Below are positions 10,101-19,526 of a stretch of DNA of 26,504 bases, in pieces. The stretch's first letter is position 1; the number at the start of each line of letters is the position of its first letter. The translations under genes were made by a program, and so were the position numbers. Under the pieces are notes generated by a model. The model worked only from the letters and a program-made list of their open reading frames with translations. It did no database searches and was not told the DNA's origin. This DNA comes from Chloromonas sp. AAM2 (lineage: Eukaryota; Chlorophyta; Chlorophyceae; Chlamydomonadales; Chlamydomonadaceae): positions 1-26,504 of the forward strand of contig QAXH01006500.1 of the NCBI GenBank assembly GCA_004335635.1, written 5' to 3'.

Positions 10101-11421
10101 CGTTACACCTGCCTAACTGACCGTGTCAAGCATCCAGAGGTCGTTGAAGAATGTACGTTTCCGCCTGGCATTGTCCTCCTCTATGTTGAGCACATGGCCT
10201 CCATGTATGAAGATATTCGTGCCCACGACAGCTGTGGCCAGGCGGCAGAACATGACATGTGAAGGGGGCTATGACCACGGAAAGCCAGATCCACATGCAT
10301 GGGTATGCCGGCTGTTTTCATTCCAAGACAAGGGTGCATGCATGTAGCAGCATGGCCTTGTGCATGCTGGTGCACACGGCAGCTGTGGCCAGATGACAGG
10401 AAATGCCGTACAAGCTGCAACATGGGTACAAACGACTATGGAAAGACAACATGGCAGGATGGGCATGAGCTGCCATGCACGAGTCTGCCAGCTGCTGTTA
10501 AACAAAGAGCAGTGGCATGCAACAGCAAGCCATGAAGACAAGGCGCATGTTACCCCAGGCAGTGTCAGGCAACAAAAGAAAGCTACGAACATGGCGTGTC
10601 ATAATTCCCTTCAAATGTAGGTTGGACGGGTTGGACTCCCTCCCTGCATGTGATGACTGATGAGCGTGTGAGACCCTTTCAGCCCCTAACCCTTTTCCCT
10701 CTCAAGATGGGCGCTGAGCTCACCTGCTGAATGGAAAGCCCTGGGAGGTGGCTTGGGACCCTGGATGAACGGTCTAAACCATGATTCGCCATCAGCTGCA
10801 GGGAACAACCATCGCAAAGACCAAAGCATGCAGGTGTGTGCTAGACTTGTGCGAGACAATGTGATGATTGATGTGTTCATTGATACGGGGAAACAATCAA
10901 GGATGATGACCTAGCGAGAGAGAAGCATCATCACCTACAGCAATGCCTCCAGCACCATGATGAAGGAGAAGGCAATGAACAGGGATGATCAGGCCCACCC
11001 GTCCGCTGCTGATGCAGCATCCAGCTGGACTCATGCACATCCACCCACCAGCCATGCCACCAGTCATGATGATGCGATGGGGCGATGATGAAGAGGCCTA
11101 CCTGTCAGAACCAAAACGTCCCCAGTAGCTGCGTGCTGCTCCGGTCCAGACGGATGCTGAGAGGCGTTCTGCTTGACTCCACCAAAGCAGACAACCAACT
11201 CTGTCCCCCATGTATGGCTTGCGTCCACGATGGAGCAGGTGTGGCCAAATCTGTGCAAACAGCTTTCATCCTCCTCTTCGCCCACACGCGATGGGCAAGG
11301 TACCCACTGCATTCAATCACGCTTGTGTTGAAGTCCAGGTATCACTCACGCCTGTGTTCAAGGCCAATGCCCAATCATATGAAACCGATTCGATAACGGG
11401 GATGACTTCCAAGGTCGCCAT
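4121..11421 (-). CDS. Kelch beta-propeller protein with polyQ linker, 13 exons, 903 aa
   Basis: Exons: 11421-11350, 11306-11102, 10795-10724, 10231-10122, 9655-9577, 9332-9248, 8636-8567, 8241-8057, 7619-7437, 6607-6403, 6129-6041, 5700-5000 and 4776-4121. Every junction has GT-AG and a matching phase, and the total is 2712 nt, exactly 904 codons. Residues about 15-455 carry six Kelch motifs, enough for one six-bladed propeller. Examples are RFGHTCSIVD with LVVCFGG, AFHSAAVVGTNIFIHGG, DMATLTALGSDALLLFGG, KMHTAAYVNGRVLVFGG, RFGHSLAVCGGGRLLLLFGG and RMCHTMCALGDGRLILLGG, with Trp residues at the expected strand positions. Residues 452-685 are Ala/Ser/Pro-rich with a Gln-rich run near 606-640. 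Residues 686-903 are predicted helical and match nothing I recognise. Kelch propellers are protein-binding scaffolds; no enzyme domain, BTB or F-box is seen. An ATG at 11312 is an alternative start. The gene is divergent from the 1492-residue protein gene. Confidence 0.9.
5147..5240 (-). repeat. CAG-type polyglutamine tract in the Kelch gene
   Basis: Interrupted CAG runs in exon 12 encode a Gln-rich segment broken by Tyr, Pro, Val and Ala (for example QQPYQQQPAQQQQQQLYY). The frame is preserved, consistent with a translated linker. Confidence 0.93.
6141..6230. repeat. 30-bp tandem repeat, three units, at an intron 3' end
   Basis: Three exact 30-nt units (6141-6170, 6171-6200, 6201-6230) sit in Kelch intron 10, starting 11 nt upstream of the acceptor on the minus strand. 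The two units nearest the acceptor share CCCTGACTG, a branch-point-like sequence. In the nearest unit the candidate branch A (6158) is 28 nt from the AG. The units differ at about 5 and 11 positions, so the array is old. Confidence 0.85.
7340..7449. repeat. 44-bp direct repeat duplicating the exon 9 donor
   Basis: Copies at 7340-7383 and 7406-7449 differ at two positions and are separated by 22 bp. The second copy contains the true exon 9 end on the minus strand (AGCTTCAG, then GTGAGA). The first lies inside the intron with the same exon end but GTGACA as donor. Confidence 0.93.
8017..8048. repeat. (AACA)n microsatellite in a Kelch intron
   Basis: About eight copies of a tetranucleotide lie a few bases after the exon 8 donor, reading (GTTT)n on the minus strand. 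Confidence 0.95.
8347..8380. repeat. Short direct repeat in Kelch intron 7
   Basis: GTGGTTACACGCCGCG occurs twice with an 18-bp period, about 110 nt upstream of the exon 8 acceptor. The role is unknown. Confidence 0.85.
9199..9256. repeat. 29-bp perfect tandem duplication over the exon 6 donor
   Basis: Copies at 9199-9227 and 9228-9256 are identical. Each carries, on the minus strand, the last bases of Kelch exon 6 (GACATTGCCCA) plus the donor GTGAGT, giving two equal donors 29 nt apart. Confidence 0.95.
9822..9875 (+). mobile_element. Short inverted-end repeat, copy D
   Basis: This copy begins ATTGCCACACTGGCTCCAGT, continues with GGAAAGTGTCCCAGAACTGG and ends CAAAC, followed by a long T/C tract. 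It closely parallels copy C. It lies in Kelch intron 4, on the strand opposite the gene. Confidence 0.68.
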
Positions 11422-11559
11422 CCTGTCCTCAGCTGCCTAACTTGCAATATATTGCATTTGCTGCAAGTCGCTTCTCATTTTCACCCTGCAACTTCTTCTT
11501 GTTCGATTTGGGCACTTGAATCCCAAAAATTGACCGCCATGCAAGCTTGAGAATGGCTC
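11422..11559. promoter_or_regulatory. Shared bidirectional promoter with a 14-bp palindrome
   Basis: Only 138 bp separate the start codons of two divergent genes, so both promoters must lie here or overlap the genes. The perfect palindrome TGCAATATATTGCA (11443-11456) includes a TATA-like core readable on both strands. It is 22 nt from the Kelch ATG and about 104 nt from the other. A pyrimidine-rich stretch lies to its right. Factor binding is inference. Confidence 0.6.
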
Positions 11560-14500
11560 ATGATGTCGGAAGCCTCGTCAGCCAACTTGACACAACAGCC
11601 GGTAACCAACGCCTTGCATGCTACGGCCACCAGGGCACCAACTCAGCCAGGTCATGCAGCTGCGCAGACAGCTGGTGCCCACGACCAAGGGGCATCATAC
11701 ACATTGCAACAAATCCTATCCCAGCTCCAGCCCTTACGGCAGAAACGCACATCTTACGTCCCAGCACCTCACTCAGTCAACTGGCAGACAGCCACCAGCC
11801 AGCCTTCCACCCGAAGTAGCCCCACTTTACACAGACCAACATTTCCCATTGGCCCTCTTCCAACTGCCAACTGCTTCTCTCCACCTGCCAGCCCCGTCCA
11901 GCACCAGCCAGTGATTGCTGCTGCTGGTCGCTCTTCCTCCCCAGCCAGCACGCTCCAGCCGCTGCAGCTGCTCCACCTTCTCACTCCCCAGCCGGCCCAA
12001 GGTGTGACCCAAGGCAGCCCACGCAAAGTTGCCCCTCTCCTCCTCAGCAGGCCACCACGTGCCAACTCCAGCAGCCCACATGCGAAACCAGCCACCACTC
12101 AACCCAACACGCATGCAACGAGCCCACACCCACACGCTCCCCATGCACAGGCACATGCTGCACCGCCTGCCTGCATGGTTCAGACTGCTGGCCGGCCTGG
12201 ACGTAGGTATGCAGCACCTGCGAACACCCCATCTGTTCATGGCACAAACTCAACCTTGAATGACGGGTCAACGGCACGGGACAAACCTGCAGTGCCGTTA
12301 CGTGGTGTCATGCTACCAGCTGTGCCACATGCACACATGGGCTTGGAGGCCCAGTATCATCTCATGCAAAGGCACAAACAGCAGCAGCAGCAACAACAGC
12401 TACAGCAGCTACAGCAGCAGCAACAGAAGCAACAGAAGCAGCAGCAACAGCAGCAGTCAGAGCAGCAGATTTCAAACGGAACAACATCACACGCACCCAC
12501 CTTCCTTTCACCTTCCCCTCTCACGGCATTCACATCAGGCCTAGACGTGTTGTTGCCCATGGCAGCTCCCACCCCTCCCCCACCCACCCCACGTTCACTA
12601 CCTGCCGTACTGCCCCACCAGCCCATGCTTCTTCATGCCACCTCCGAAGTCACCCTGCTTCCAAGCACCAACCACCCAACCAACAGCATCTCAATGACCA
12701 GCACAGCTAAAACAGCCACCTTTACACCTTACACAGCCGCTGCTCAGCCTGCTGCCGGCCAGCCAGCTCCAGCAGCAGCTGCCCTGCAGCTGCCAGTAGC
12801 TGGACTGCACCTAGGCACTCTACTACTGCATGAGGAGCTGAGCCTGAGGCATGATAGTCCTCTGCCACAGCTGCCTGATCTCGCACCACACAGGCCTGCT
12901 GCACCACCACCAGCCGCACCTATAGCTCAGCTGCCAATCCCGATCCGACACATGCATGAGGCATCACAAGCATCACAAGCAACTGCAGCTTCAGCCTCCG
13001 TTCAAGTGCCTAGCCTGCCCCCTCACACAAGCTCAACCTCCTTTCCAGGACGACGCGACAGCACTGACATTGGCTACAAGCCAGGCCATTCCACCAGCAA
13101 CACTATCAGCAATGTGTCCACCCAGGCCCTAGCCACCCTGGGAGGTAAGCAGCCGCTGCCCGCTACCTCAGGCCTTGGCACACAGCCACAGTACACTGGC
13201 CAGGCGGCAGATGTGCATGCCCCACCCCAACTATCACAAGCTGCCACCCTGCCCTCCTCCCCTGCCCAGCCTCGCCTCCTGGACTTCACACAGCACCCAA
13301 CCAGCAACCAGCAAGACACACAACACCAGCCACCACACAACCACCCAGGCAGACAGCACCAAGCTACCATGCAGAATTATGCTTTTCGCGGCCAGGCACC
13401 TGCGCAGCATCAGGTGCCACACCAGCGGATTGAACAGCACCAACCACACCACGAGCGAGACACACAGCAGCAAACAGCACACAGCATCCAGGCACCTGTG
13501 CAGCCTCAGCCACTGCCACGCCTCCCAGCAGCTGACCACTCAGGTGAGCTGGACAATGCACTGAGCATGTGTCGCATGTGCCATGCTCGCTATCATTGAC
13601 AAAGGGAGCATGCTGCACCTATCTGTAACACCTTACCCAACGCCGTCAGAAGCCTGTGCAGCCAGCCACACACTATCGGTAGGGCTTGCACTGATGTCAG
13701 CCACCTTCACAGTTCACACTACCTGACGGCACATGCATCATGCATTCCCCATGTCGTGATGTTTCATCTACCATTACATATACCATCGCATGTACCACGA
13801 CTTGCTTACACATCTCAGTCTCTAGACCTGACATTCCTTACACCAGCGCGAATATCAGCCACACACACACCAGAGCTTCACATTACATGCAGTATCATCA
13901 TGTAATTCATGTCAACGGTGATCTATTGTGAAGCGAATATCTACCTATACCTTCCATGGCTACTTTCAGCGAGCACCTTACTCAGCATGTGCTCATATCT
14001 ACGCATGCAGGCATCGCAGCACACGAACCTAGGACAGTGCCTGCCTGGCAGACAGAGGCAGGTGGAAGCAGTGACAGTAGGACTGACTCGTCATCAGCCT
14101 CCACCACTAAGTCTGACTCGCCAGAAAGCCCCACCAAAGGCCTAGTCCAACACTCCCATGCCACAGCCCATATCAGAACTGTACCTGCATCAAAGCAGCG
14201 CATGGACAACCGTCTCACAACCACCGCTGGCCCCACTTCTGCTGATACTAAAGATGGCTCTACACAGCCTGCAATTTTGGGAGACGGTGATCACATGCAG
14301 CATGACAGTCACATGCAGCATGGCAGCCACATGCATGGGCTTGGCACTACTGATAGTGGTAGCTCAGACGACGAGAATGGCGAGGCGTTTGAGGGGGCAG
14401 GCGTGCTGCTGCGTTACATGCTAGCAAAGGCGCTGCAGGCTCGCAGGCGGAGAGTGCAACGGGTCGTTATGCGGGAGTGGCGGCAGCTCGCTAGACAGCA

Positions 14501-17500
14501 GGGACTGGATAAGCTGTTGCTGCAGAGCGTACAGTACCTACACACGGAGAGACTGACCAGGCGTGAGTGGGTACTGACAGGAAAGGAAAGCGGACACTGG
14601 TCTGCGTAAGGAAGGAGGCCGGGTGGTTAAGCCCAAACCCCATGCAAAGGGAGTGAGTGCTGACATCAGCACAATGTTGCAAATCAATCAGATCTGGTGC
14701 ACAAAGATAAGCTGGTTCTGGTTGCTATCCTGTCCCAGCATCATCATTTACAACAGTGTGTACAAAACACTTAAGGCTGTGCCTACTTATGGTGTTCTGT
14801 ACACAGCCTTGTTGTACAACAGCCTTACACATCAACAGGTGTACAGAACACTATAAGTAGGCACAGACCTTATTCGATCAATTCACAATTCACAAGCTTG
14901 CAAACTGAGATTGTCAATAATGGCATCAGCTGATTGTTTCAGCAACTCAGGTAGCATGGAGCACTAAACAGATGCAAGCGATACCAGTAGTGTTTTCCGT
15001 GTTGAGCAGTGCCACCAAAAGGCATGGACTTAGTTCTTAACGATCTGTGCCATCGCCTAGTCTGAGTGTGCATGCTGACCTGTGTGTGCAGGGATCCTAC
15101 ACGCATGGAGCGCATGGGCCATCGCCTAGTCTGAGTGTGCATGCTGACCTGTGTGTGCAGGGATCCTACACGCATGGAGCGCATGGGCCATCGCCTAGTC
15201 TGAGTGTGCATGCTGAGCTGTGNNNNNNNNNNNNNNNNNNNNNNNNNNNNNNNNNNNNNNNNNNNNNNNNNNNNNNNNNNNNNNNNNNNNNNNNNNNNNN
15301 NNNNNNNNNNNNNNNNNNNNNNNNNNNNNNNNNNNNNNNNNNNNNNNNNNNNNNNNNNNNNNNNNNNNNNNNNNNNNNNNNNNNNNNNNNNNNNNNNNNN
15401 NNNNNNNNNNNNNNNNNNNNNNNNNNNNNNNNNNNNNNNNNNNNNNNNNNNNNNNNNNNNNNNNNNNNNNNNNNNNNNNNNNNNNNNNNNNNNNNNNNNN
15501 NNNNNNNNNNNNNNNNNNNNNNNNNNNNNNNNNNNNNNNNNNNNNNNNNNNNNNNNNNNNNNNNNNNNNNNNNNNNNNNNNNNNNNNNNNNNNNNNNNNN
15601 NNNNNNNNNNNNNNNNNNNNNNNCCTGTATGCAGGGGCACTACACGCATGGAGCGCATGGGCCATCGCCTAGTCTGAGTGTGCATGCTGACCTGTGTGCA
15701 GGGGTACTACACGCATGGAGCGCATGGGCCATCGCACGCCGCTCTCGTCATGTCAGCCTCTCACACCAGCTGCCTTCCGCAGGCCAGAGCACAGCTAACC
15801 GTTATGTACGTGAGACTGCAGCACAGTCAATGAATTCTCAAGATGAGATCAGCCTAAATCAGGCACCAGGCAATCAGCAGGCGAGAGCAGCAGGCAATCG
15901 GGAGCCGGATATGCAAGATACAGCGACGTCAGCACCACAGGGTCCCCCACAATCCTCAGTACCGTTGCCTCAACCAGTGGTGCATGTGCCCACAAGACAC
16001 AGCAGTGGCAGCGTCAGCATGTCTTGCCAATCACCTGCTATGAATGAGTCGAAGTATACAGGATCTTCAGAGGGAGGGTGGGCTGAAAGCATCGTGCAGC
16101 AGCCTGATGATGGATTTTGGGTGGGTGACGTGCCGAGGTCAGGCGGTGCACTATCAATGGATGACGGCCGCTCCTTTCTGTCCCATGTGCCTGCCCACGT
16201 GGCCAGTCAGTCGAGTTCCCACTTCAGTGAGCTGCATCAGATGCTGCGCGATATGGAACTGCTATTGGCATCCCCGCTGGAACCAGGGGCAAGGGGTGGG
16301 ACTGGTGGGGATGCAACTGGCGGGGCCGGGGGTCACGGCGGTGAAAGGAACAGGGGCGCGAGCAACTGGGGCGTCTCCAGCAGAGGCGGGGAAGAAACCA
16401 AGTGTGATGGGACTGGCGGTGGTGGGACTGGCGGTGGCGGGTATCACATGGATGCAGTCAACCAGGGTGGAAGCAACTTGAACGGGACTAGCAGGGCTGG
16501 TATACACCAGGGTGGGACGCACAGCAGTGGGACCGATAGGGTCGGGAACAGCTTGGGCGGGACTGGTGGGGGGGGGACTGGCAGGGGTGGCAGCAGGGGT
16601 GGCAGCAGAGGGGCAGGTACCCAAGGCACGCTTGGCAAATCTGCAGAAGGCAGCGCCAGGGGCCGCAGCAGTACCGGGACATCACGACATGGTTCAAGGA
16701 AAGGTGGCCTGGCCGAGTCTGTGAATGCCGCTCTGCATGCCGGGCTAACTGCGCCTGCTGAAAGAGGCCCCTACCATGCACATGCACATGACATGGCCGA
16801 CATCGCACACCAGCAGGCCAAGGGTGCAGCTAGAGGCCAGGGGTCTACAGTGCAGGCACACGTGGCTGCATTGCTTGGAAACGATGACAGCAAGTCATAT
16901 GCAGCCATGCATGCAATGGCAGGCCAAGCAGCAGCGGATGGAGAAGAGGAATGCGCCAGTGGATCCTACGCTCATGCTCATGGCATAGCAAGCCGGACAG
17001 CACCACATGCGCAGCGGGATGGCGGCAGCTCGCATGCATCAAGAGTAGCCTACGTGGGTGCACGTGCACCACAGCAGAGCATGCACCATGCATCTGAGCA
17101 TCAACAGACTCATGGGTTGGTTTCTGGTGATGACTTGTTGCCTGGGCGATCAGGAGTGCAGACGCCCCTGTCAGCCATGCAGCAGCGTGTGGTGCAACTG
17201 GAGCAGCAGGTATGTTGGAGTCGGCAAAACTTGTGCAACACATGGGCAGCAGTTTTATGTTTGCAGTCTGTGATACGCGACAGTAAACTGGGTTTTGCGG
17301 GTTTTTGCAACACTGCTATGATCAGGGAAGATTCACATAATCGGAAAAACATGAACACACCAGCTGTGTGGGCAGTGTGCCTGCCAGGCTGTGATCTGCT
17401 CTGCACAGGCGCATGCTCCTGATTGTCTCGGCTTACATGCAAATTGTAACCCATGTCACATTAAGTACCTGTGGGCAAACTTGACTTAAACGATAATTCT

Positions 17501-18059
17501 TACTCGCCAGCCTGAGGGGACTGTCATCTGTCGCATGACGCGCGTACACACACACACATACACACACGCGCGGCCGAGTTGTTCATGTTTTTCAGTTGTT
17601 GCTTGTCTATGTATTGTGCTGCAGGTGGTCCAGGCAGTTCAAGCCCGCAGATCACTGACCGGCACAGACCACCTGCCAAGCACATCCAAGGCAACGACAG
17701 TCCGCAACCGCCGACCACCATCCACCGCAGGCCACGTCCCGTCCAAAGAACACGTCCACACTGCAACCAAGCCAGTGGTGGGCGCCGCTGTGGGTCGTAG
17801 TTCAGGCTCTTGGCGGTCATCCTCTGGTGGAACTGCCGTACTCACAGCTGTTGGTCGTGTTTCTGACCTTCAGCAGTCATCCGGTGGTGGTAATAATCTA
17901 CTGGCAGCTAAAGGTCTGGTAATGCAAGACTCTGGCTTGGCAAAGCAGGATGAGTTGTCTGCCAGTGCTGAGCTACAGCTGTACCAGGAGATTCAGGACC
18001 TGGAAACAGCGCTCCTGAACCTCAAGAGGCAGAACAATGTCTCTCATGCACGTGCTTGA
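11560..18059 (+). CDS. Large disordered polyQ/Gly-rich coiled-coil protein, 4 exons, 1492 aa
   Basis: Exons 11560-13543, 14011-14562, 15702-17209 and 17625-18059 join with matching phases (donors GTGAGC, GTGAGT, GTATGT; acceptors all GCAG) and sum to 4479 nt, exactly 1493 codons. Residues 1-661 are Pro/Gln/His/Thr/Ser-rich with a Gln-rich run near 273-304. The part near 790-845 is a strongly basic amphipathic helix (LLRYMLAKALQARRRRVQRV, then MREWRQLARQQ). Near 1035-1140 the protein is Gly-rich with many GGTGGGG/SRGG motifs. Short coiled coils occur across the exon 3-4 junction (MQQRVVQLEQQ) and near the end (LYQEIQDLETALLNLKRQNN). No catalytic domain is visible and the family is not recognised; a scaffold or nucleic-acid-associated role would be a guess. 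An out-of-frame ATG sits 7 nt upstream of the chosen start. Exon 3 could instead begin at a nearby AG (15758), but only the 15701 acceptor fits the incoming phase. An N gap lies in intron 2. Confidence 0.68.
12376..12474 (+). repeat. CAG/CAA polyglutamine tract in exon 1
   Basis: A mixed CAG/CAA run encodes mainly Gln with Leu, Lys and Ser breaks. The frame stays open, so it is probably translated. Confidence 0.94.
14773..14871 (+). ncRNA. Long near-perfect hairpin, pre-miRNA-like or foldback element
   Basis: The left arm (14773-14804) and right arm (14839-14871) are reverse complements over about 32 bp with one mismatch and one extra base; the shared core is CTGTGCCTACTTAT. The 34-nt loop contains the palindrome GTTGTACAAC. 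It lies in intron 2 of the disordered-protein gene. Arm and loop lengths suit a small-RNA precursor, but a foldback transposon would look the same. Expression is not shown. Confidence 0.55.
15049..15740. repeat. 69/67-bp minisatellite carrying splice-acceptor-like sites
   Basis: Before the gap there are nearly three units with a 69-bp period (starts 15049, 15118, 15187); after it there are two of about 67 bp. Each complete unit holds TGCATGCTGACCTGTGTGTG followed by CAG, which resembles a branch point plus 3' splice site. The last unit, where CCTAGTC is replaced by CACGCCG, supplies the acceptor used for exon 3. The 69-bp units have no stop in one frame on each strand (23-residue repeats), but splicing places them in an intron. 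Confidence 0.9.
15223..15623. other. Assembly gap (401 N)
   Basis: The gap falls inside the minisatellite, so it most likely hides more copies of the unit. Its true length is unknown, and long open frames spanning it are artefacts. Confidence 0.99.
17547..17572. repeat. CA-rich simple repeat
   Basis: A short (CA)n run with TA and CG breaks lies in the last intron of the disordered-protein gene, about 55 nt before the acceptor. Confidence 0.85.
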
Positions 18060-18894
18060 GAACGTGTGCTAGACCCCAAGCTTGTCTGTACCTGCAAACT
18101 GCGTCTTGGAGCCAAATGTCTCATATCACGAGAATCTGGCTTAGAATGTACAGTTGCGCTATGTTTGTGACCAATCAGACTGAGTGGTCGGTGCATAACC
18201 TTGCTTGACAGGAACCGTGTCCAGAGCCTAACATTGCATCTATTGCGCCCCGTACATACATTTTCGTTTCCATTGAGGATGCAGCGTGGACCTGAGATCA
18301 ACTAGCGTGATGTCACAGACCACCAGTTGTTGTGTATTCAACACCTGGCCACCTCGGACGCTATGTGACTGTCCGACTGGGAAGCAAGGGCCCCATCGCT
18401 GAGCAGCCAGCCATGGAAAAGGATAGTTTTGTTGTTTACCTTCCTTCAGCACGTCCTGCCTGCTTGTCTTGCTTTGCTTGTCTTGTTTACAAGGAGGGAG
18501 TGCACACCATGAAGCACGTCCAACGCAAGTATCAACTACTTGCGCGAATTGCAAAAATTTCTCCTAGTAAAGGGAAATCTGACCGTGTCAGCAAGGGGTG
18601 GTGAGGTTCCTGTCACTCCCGGGTCAGCCAAAGGATGGCAACCTGGTCCGCGCCTGCGAGAAAGCAGGCGAGGTTTAACATGGAAAAGCCCCTGGTCATT
18701 GCCAGCACAAGGAGCACACACAACAACATGAGTGTCTTGCATGTACACAGTTGTGTGTACAGGTAAGTTATCAGATCATTCTGTCGATGATGTGGCAAGC
18801 GCGAAACAGTTCGGAATTTTATAGTATGACTACGAGACTGCCATATGCAAGGACGGTTGCAAGGGCGCAACCAGCGCGATAACCACATTCCATT
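18060..18894. other. No supported gene
   Basis: This lies downstream of the disordered-protein gene. Several frames of 60-100 codons are open on both strands, but none shows a family motif or a convincing exon boundary. Confidence 0.45.
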
Positions 18895-19077
18895 GTGGCC
18901 AAGCTCACACAGGCGGCTGTGCGCGCGCCCCGGCAACACTTCCCCGTCATCATCTGGTGCCCGATCTGCAAGAAGACACGCGCCTACATCAGCAATGTCG
19001 TGGGACACGCCACCGGGGCACAGGCCGTCTCAGCAGGGCAGAGCTTTGCGCCCTCTGTTGCTATGCGTAGAATTTAG
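18895..19077 (+). CDS. Unidentified GC3-rich ORF with CPIC motif
   Basis: The frame ends at 19077 and includes FPVIIWCPICKKTRAYISN. Most codons end in G or C (for example TTC CCC GTC ATC ATC TGG TGC), unlike chance frames nearby, so it may be real coding sequence. The CPIC pair could be half of a zinc site. The start is unclear: GTG at 18895, or an upstream splice. A TATATAAAG box lies just after the stop. Family not recognised. Confidence 0.35.
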   Translation: MAKLTQAAVRAPRQHFPVIIWCPICKKTRAYISNVVGHATGAQAVSAGQSFAPSVAMRRI

Positions 19078-19172
19078 TTGACATGCCTATATAAAGTTGA
19101 AGCTGCTAACAATTGTTGTACACAACGTTATCAAACGGATGCACTGAATGAAACGCGAATCATCCAGGAAAA

Positions 19173-19448
19173 GTGACTTGCGAAACATTGGCTGCCGAGA
19201 CGTGCGTGGTGTCGGAGACGTGCACCTTTGATCTAGCTGACGTCACACTCGGCCCGGAGGCTTGGGCGGGGGCCGCGGGCTCTCTTGTCTGCATGCCTGG
19301 AGCCATAGTGTACATGCCACAATGCGTTCGAGTGGTTCATAGGCAGCGGCACGCCGCAAGGTCAAGAAGACGACGTTTTATTGAAAATGGTGGTCGGACA
19401 AACGGCTTTCACGTTGCCTTGGAATTGGACAGTGGATTGCGCCACTGA
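19173..19448 (+). CDS. Unidentified ORF, possibly frameshifted
   Basis: The frame reads through ETCTFDLADVTLGPEAWAGA and ends in an Arg-rich segment. From about 19380 a different frame (KMVVGQTAFTLPWNW, then TDKFMHGIVRFGRRGSALRS) looks more coding-like and closes at a TGA near 19540, overlapping the next ORF. This suggests a broken or compactly overlapping gene. Family not recognised. Confidence 0.28.
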   Translation: MTCETLAAETCVVSETCTFDLADVTLGPEAWAGAAGSLVCMPGAIVYMPQCVRVVHRQRHAARSRRRRFIENGGRTNGFHVALELDSGLRH

Positions 19449-19526
19449 TAAGTTCATGCATGGGATCGTTCGGTTTGGCCGGCGTGGCAGCGCCCTCCGA
19501 TCCATCTGCCATTTCAAGCACTTTTC

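Noticed and set aside
10227..10410. Another duplicated acceptor: CAGCTGTGGCCAG near Kelch exon 4 and again at about 10380
   Set aside because: Only about 13-15 bp are identical and the flanks are weakly similar, so chance cannot be excluded; not counted among the splice-signal duplications.
11769..12277. Several minus-strand open frames within exon 1 of the disordered-protein gene
   Set aside because: They are shadows of a low-complexity CA-rich exon; no splice or motif support.
14939..15685. A minus-strand frame of 23-residue repeats (QTRRWPMRSMRV type)
   Set aside because: It only reads the 69-bp minisatellite; a unit divisible by three stays open by chance on both strands.
15047..17422. 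A continuous 791-codon plus-strand frame across the N gap
   Set aside because: Its left third is minisatellite and N bases; splice phase and acceptor place the true exon start at 15702, and the right end runs past a good donor at 17209.
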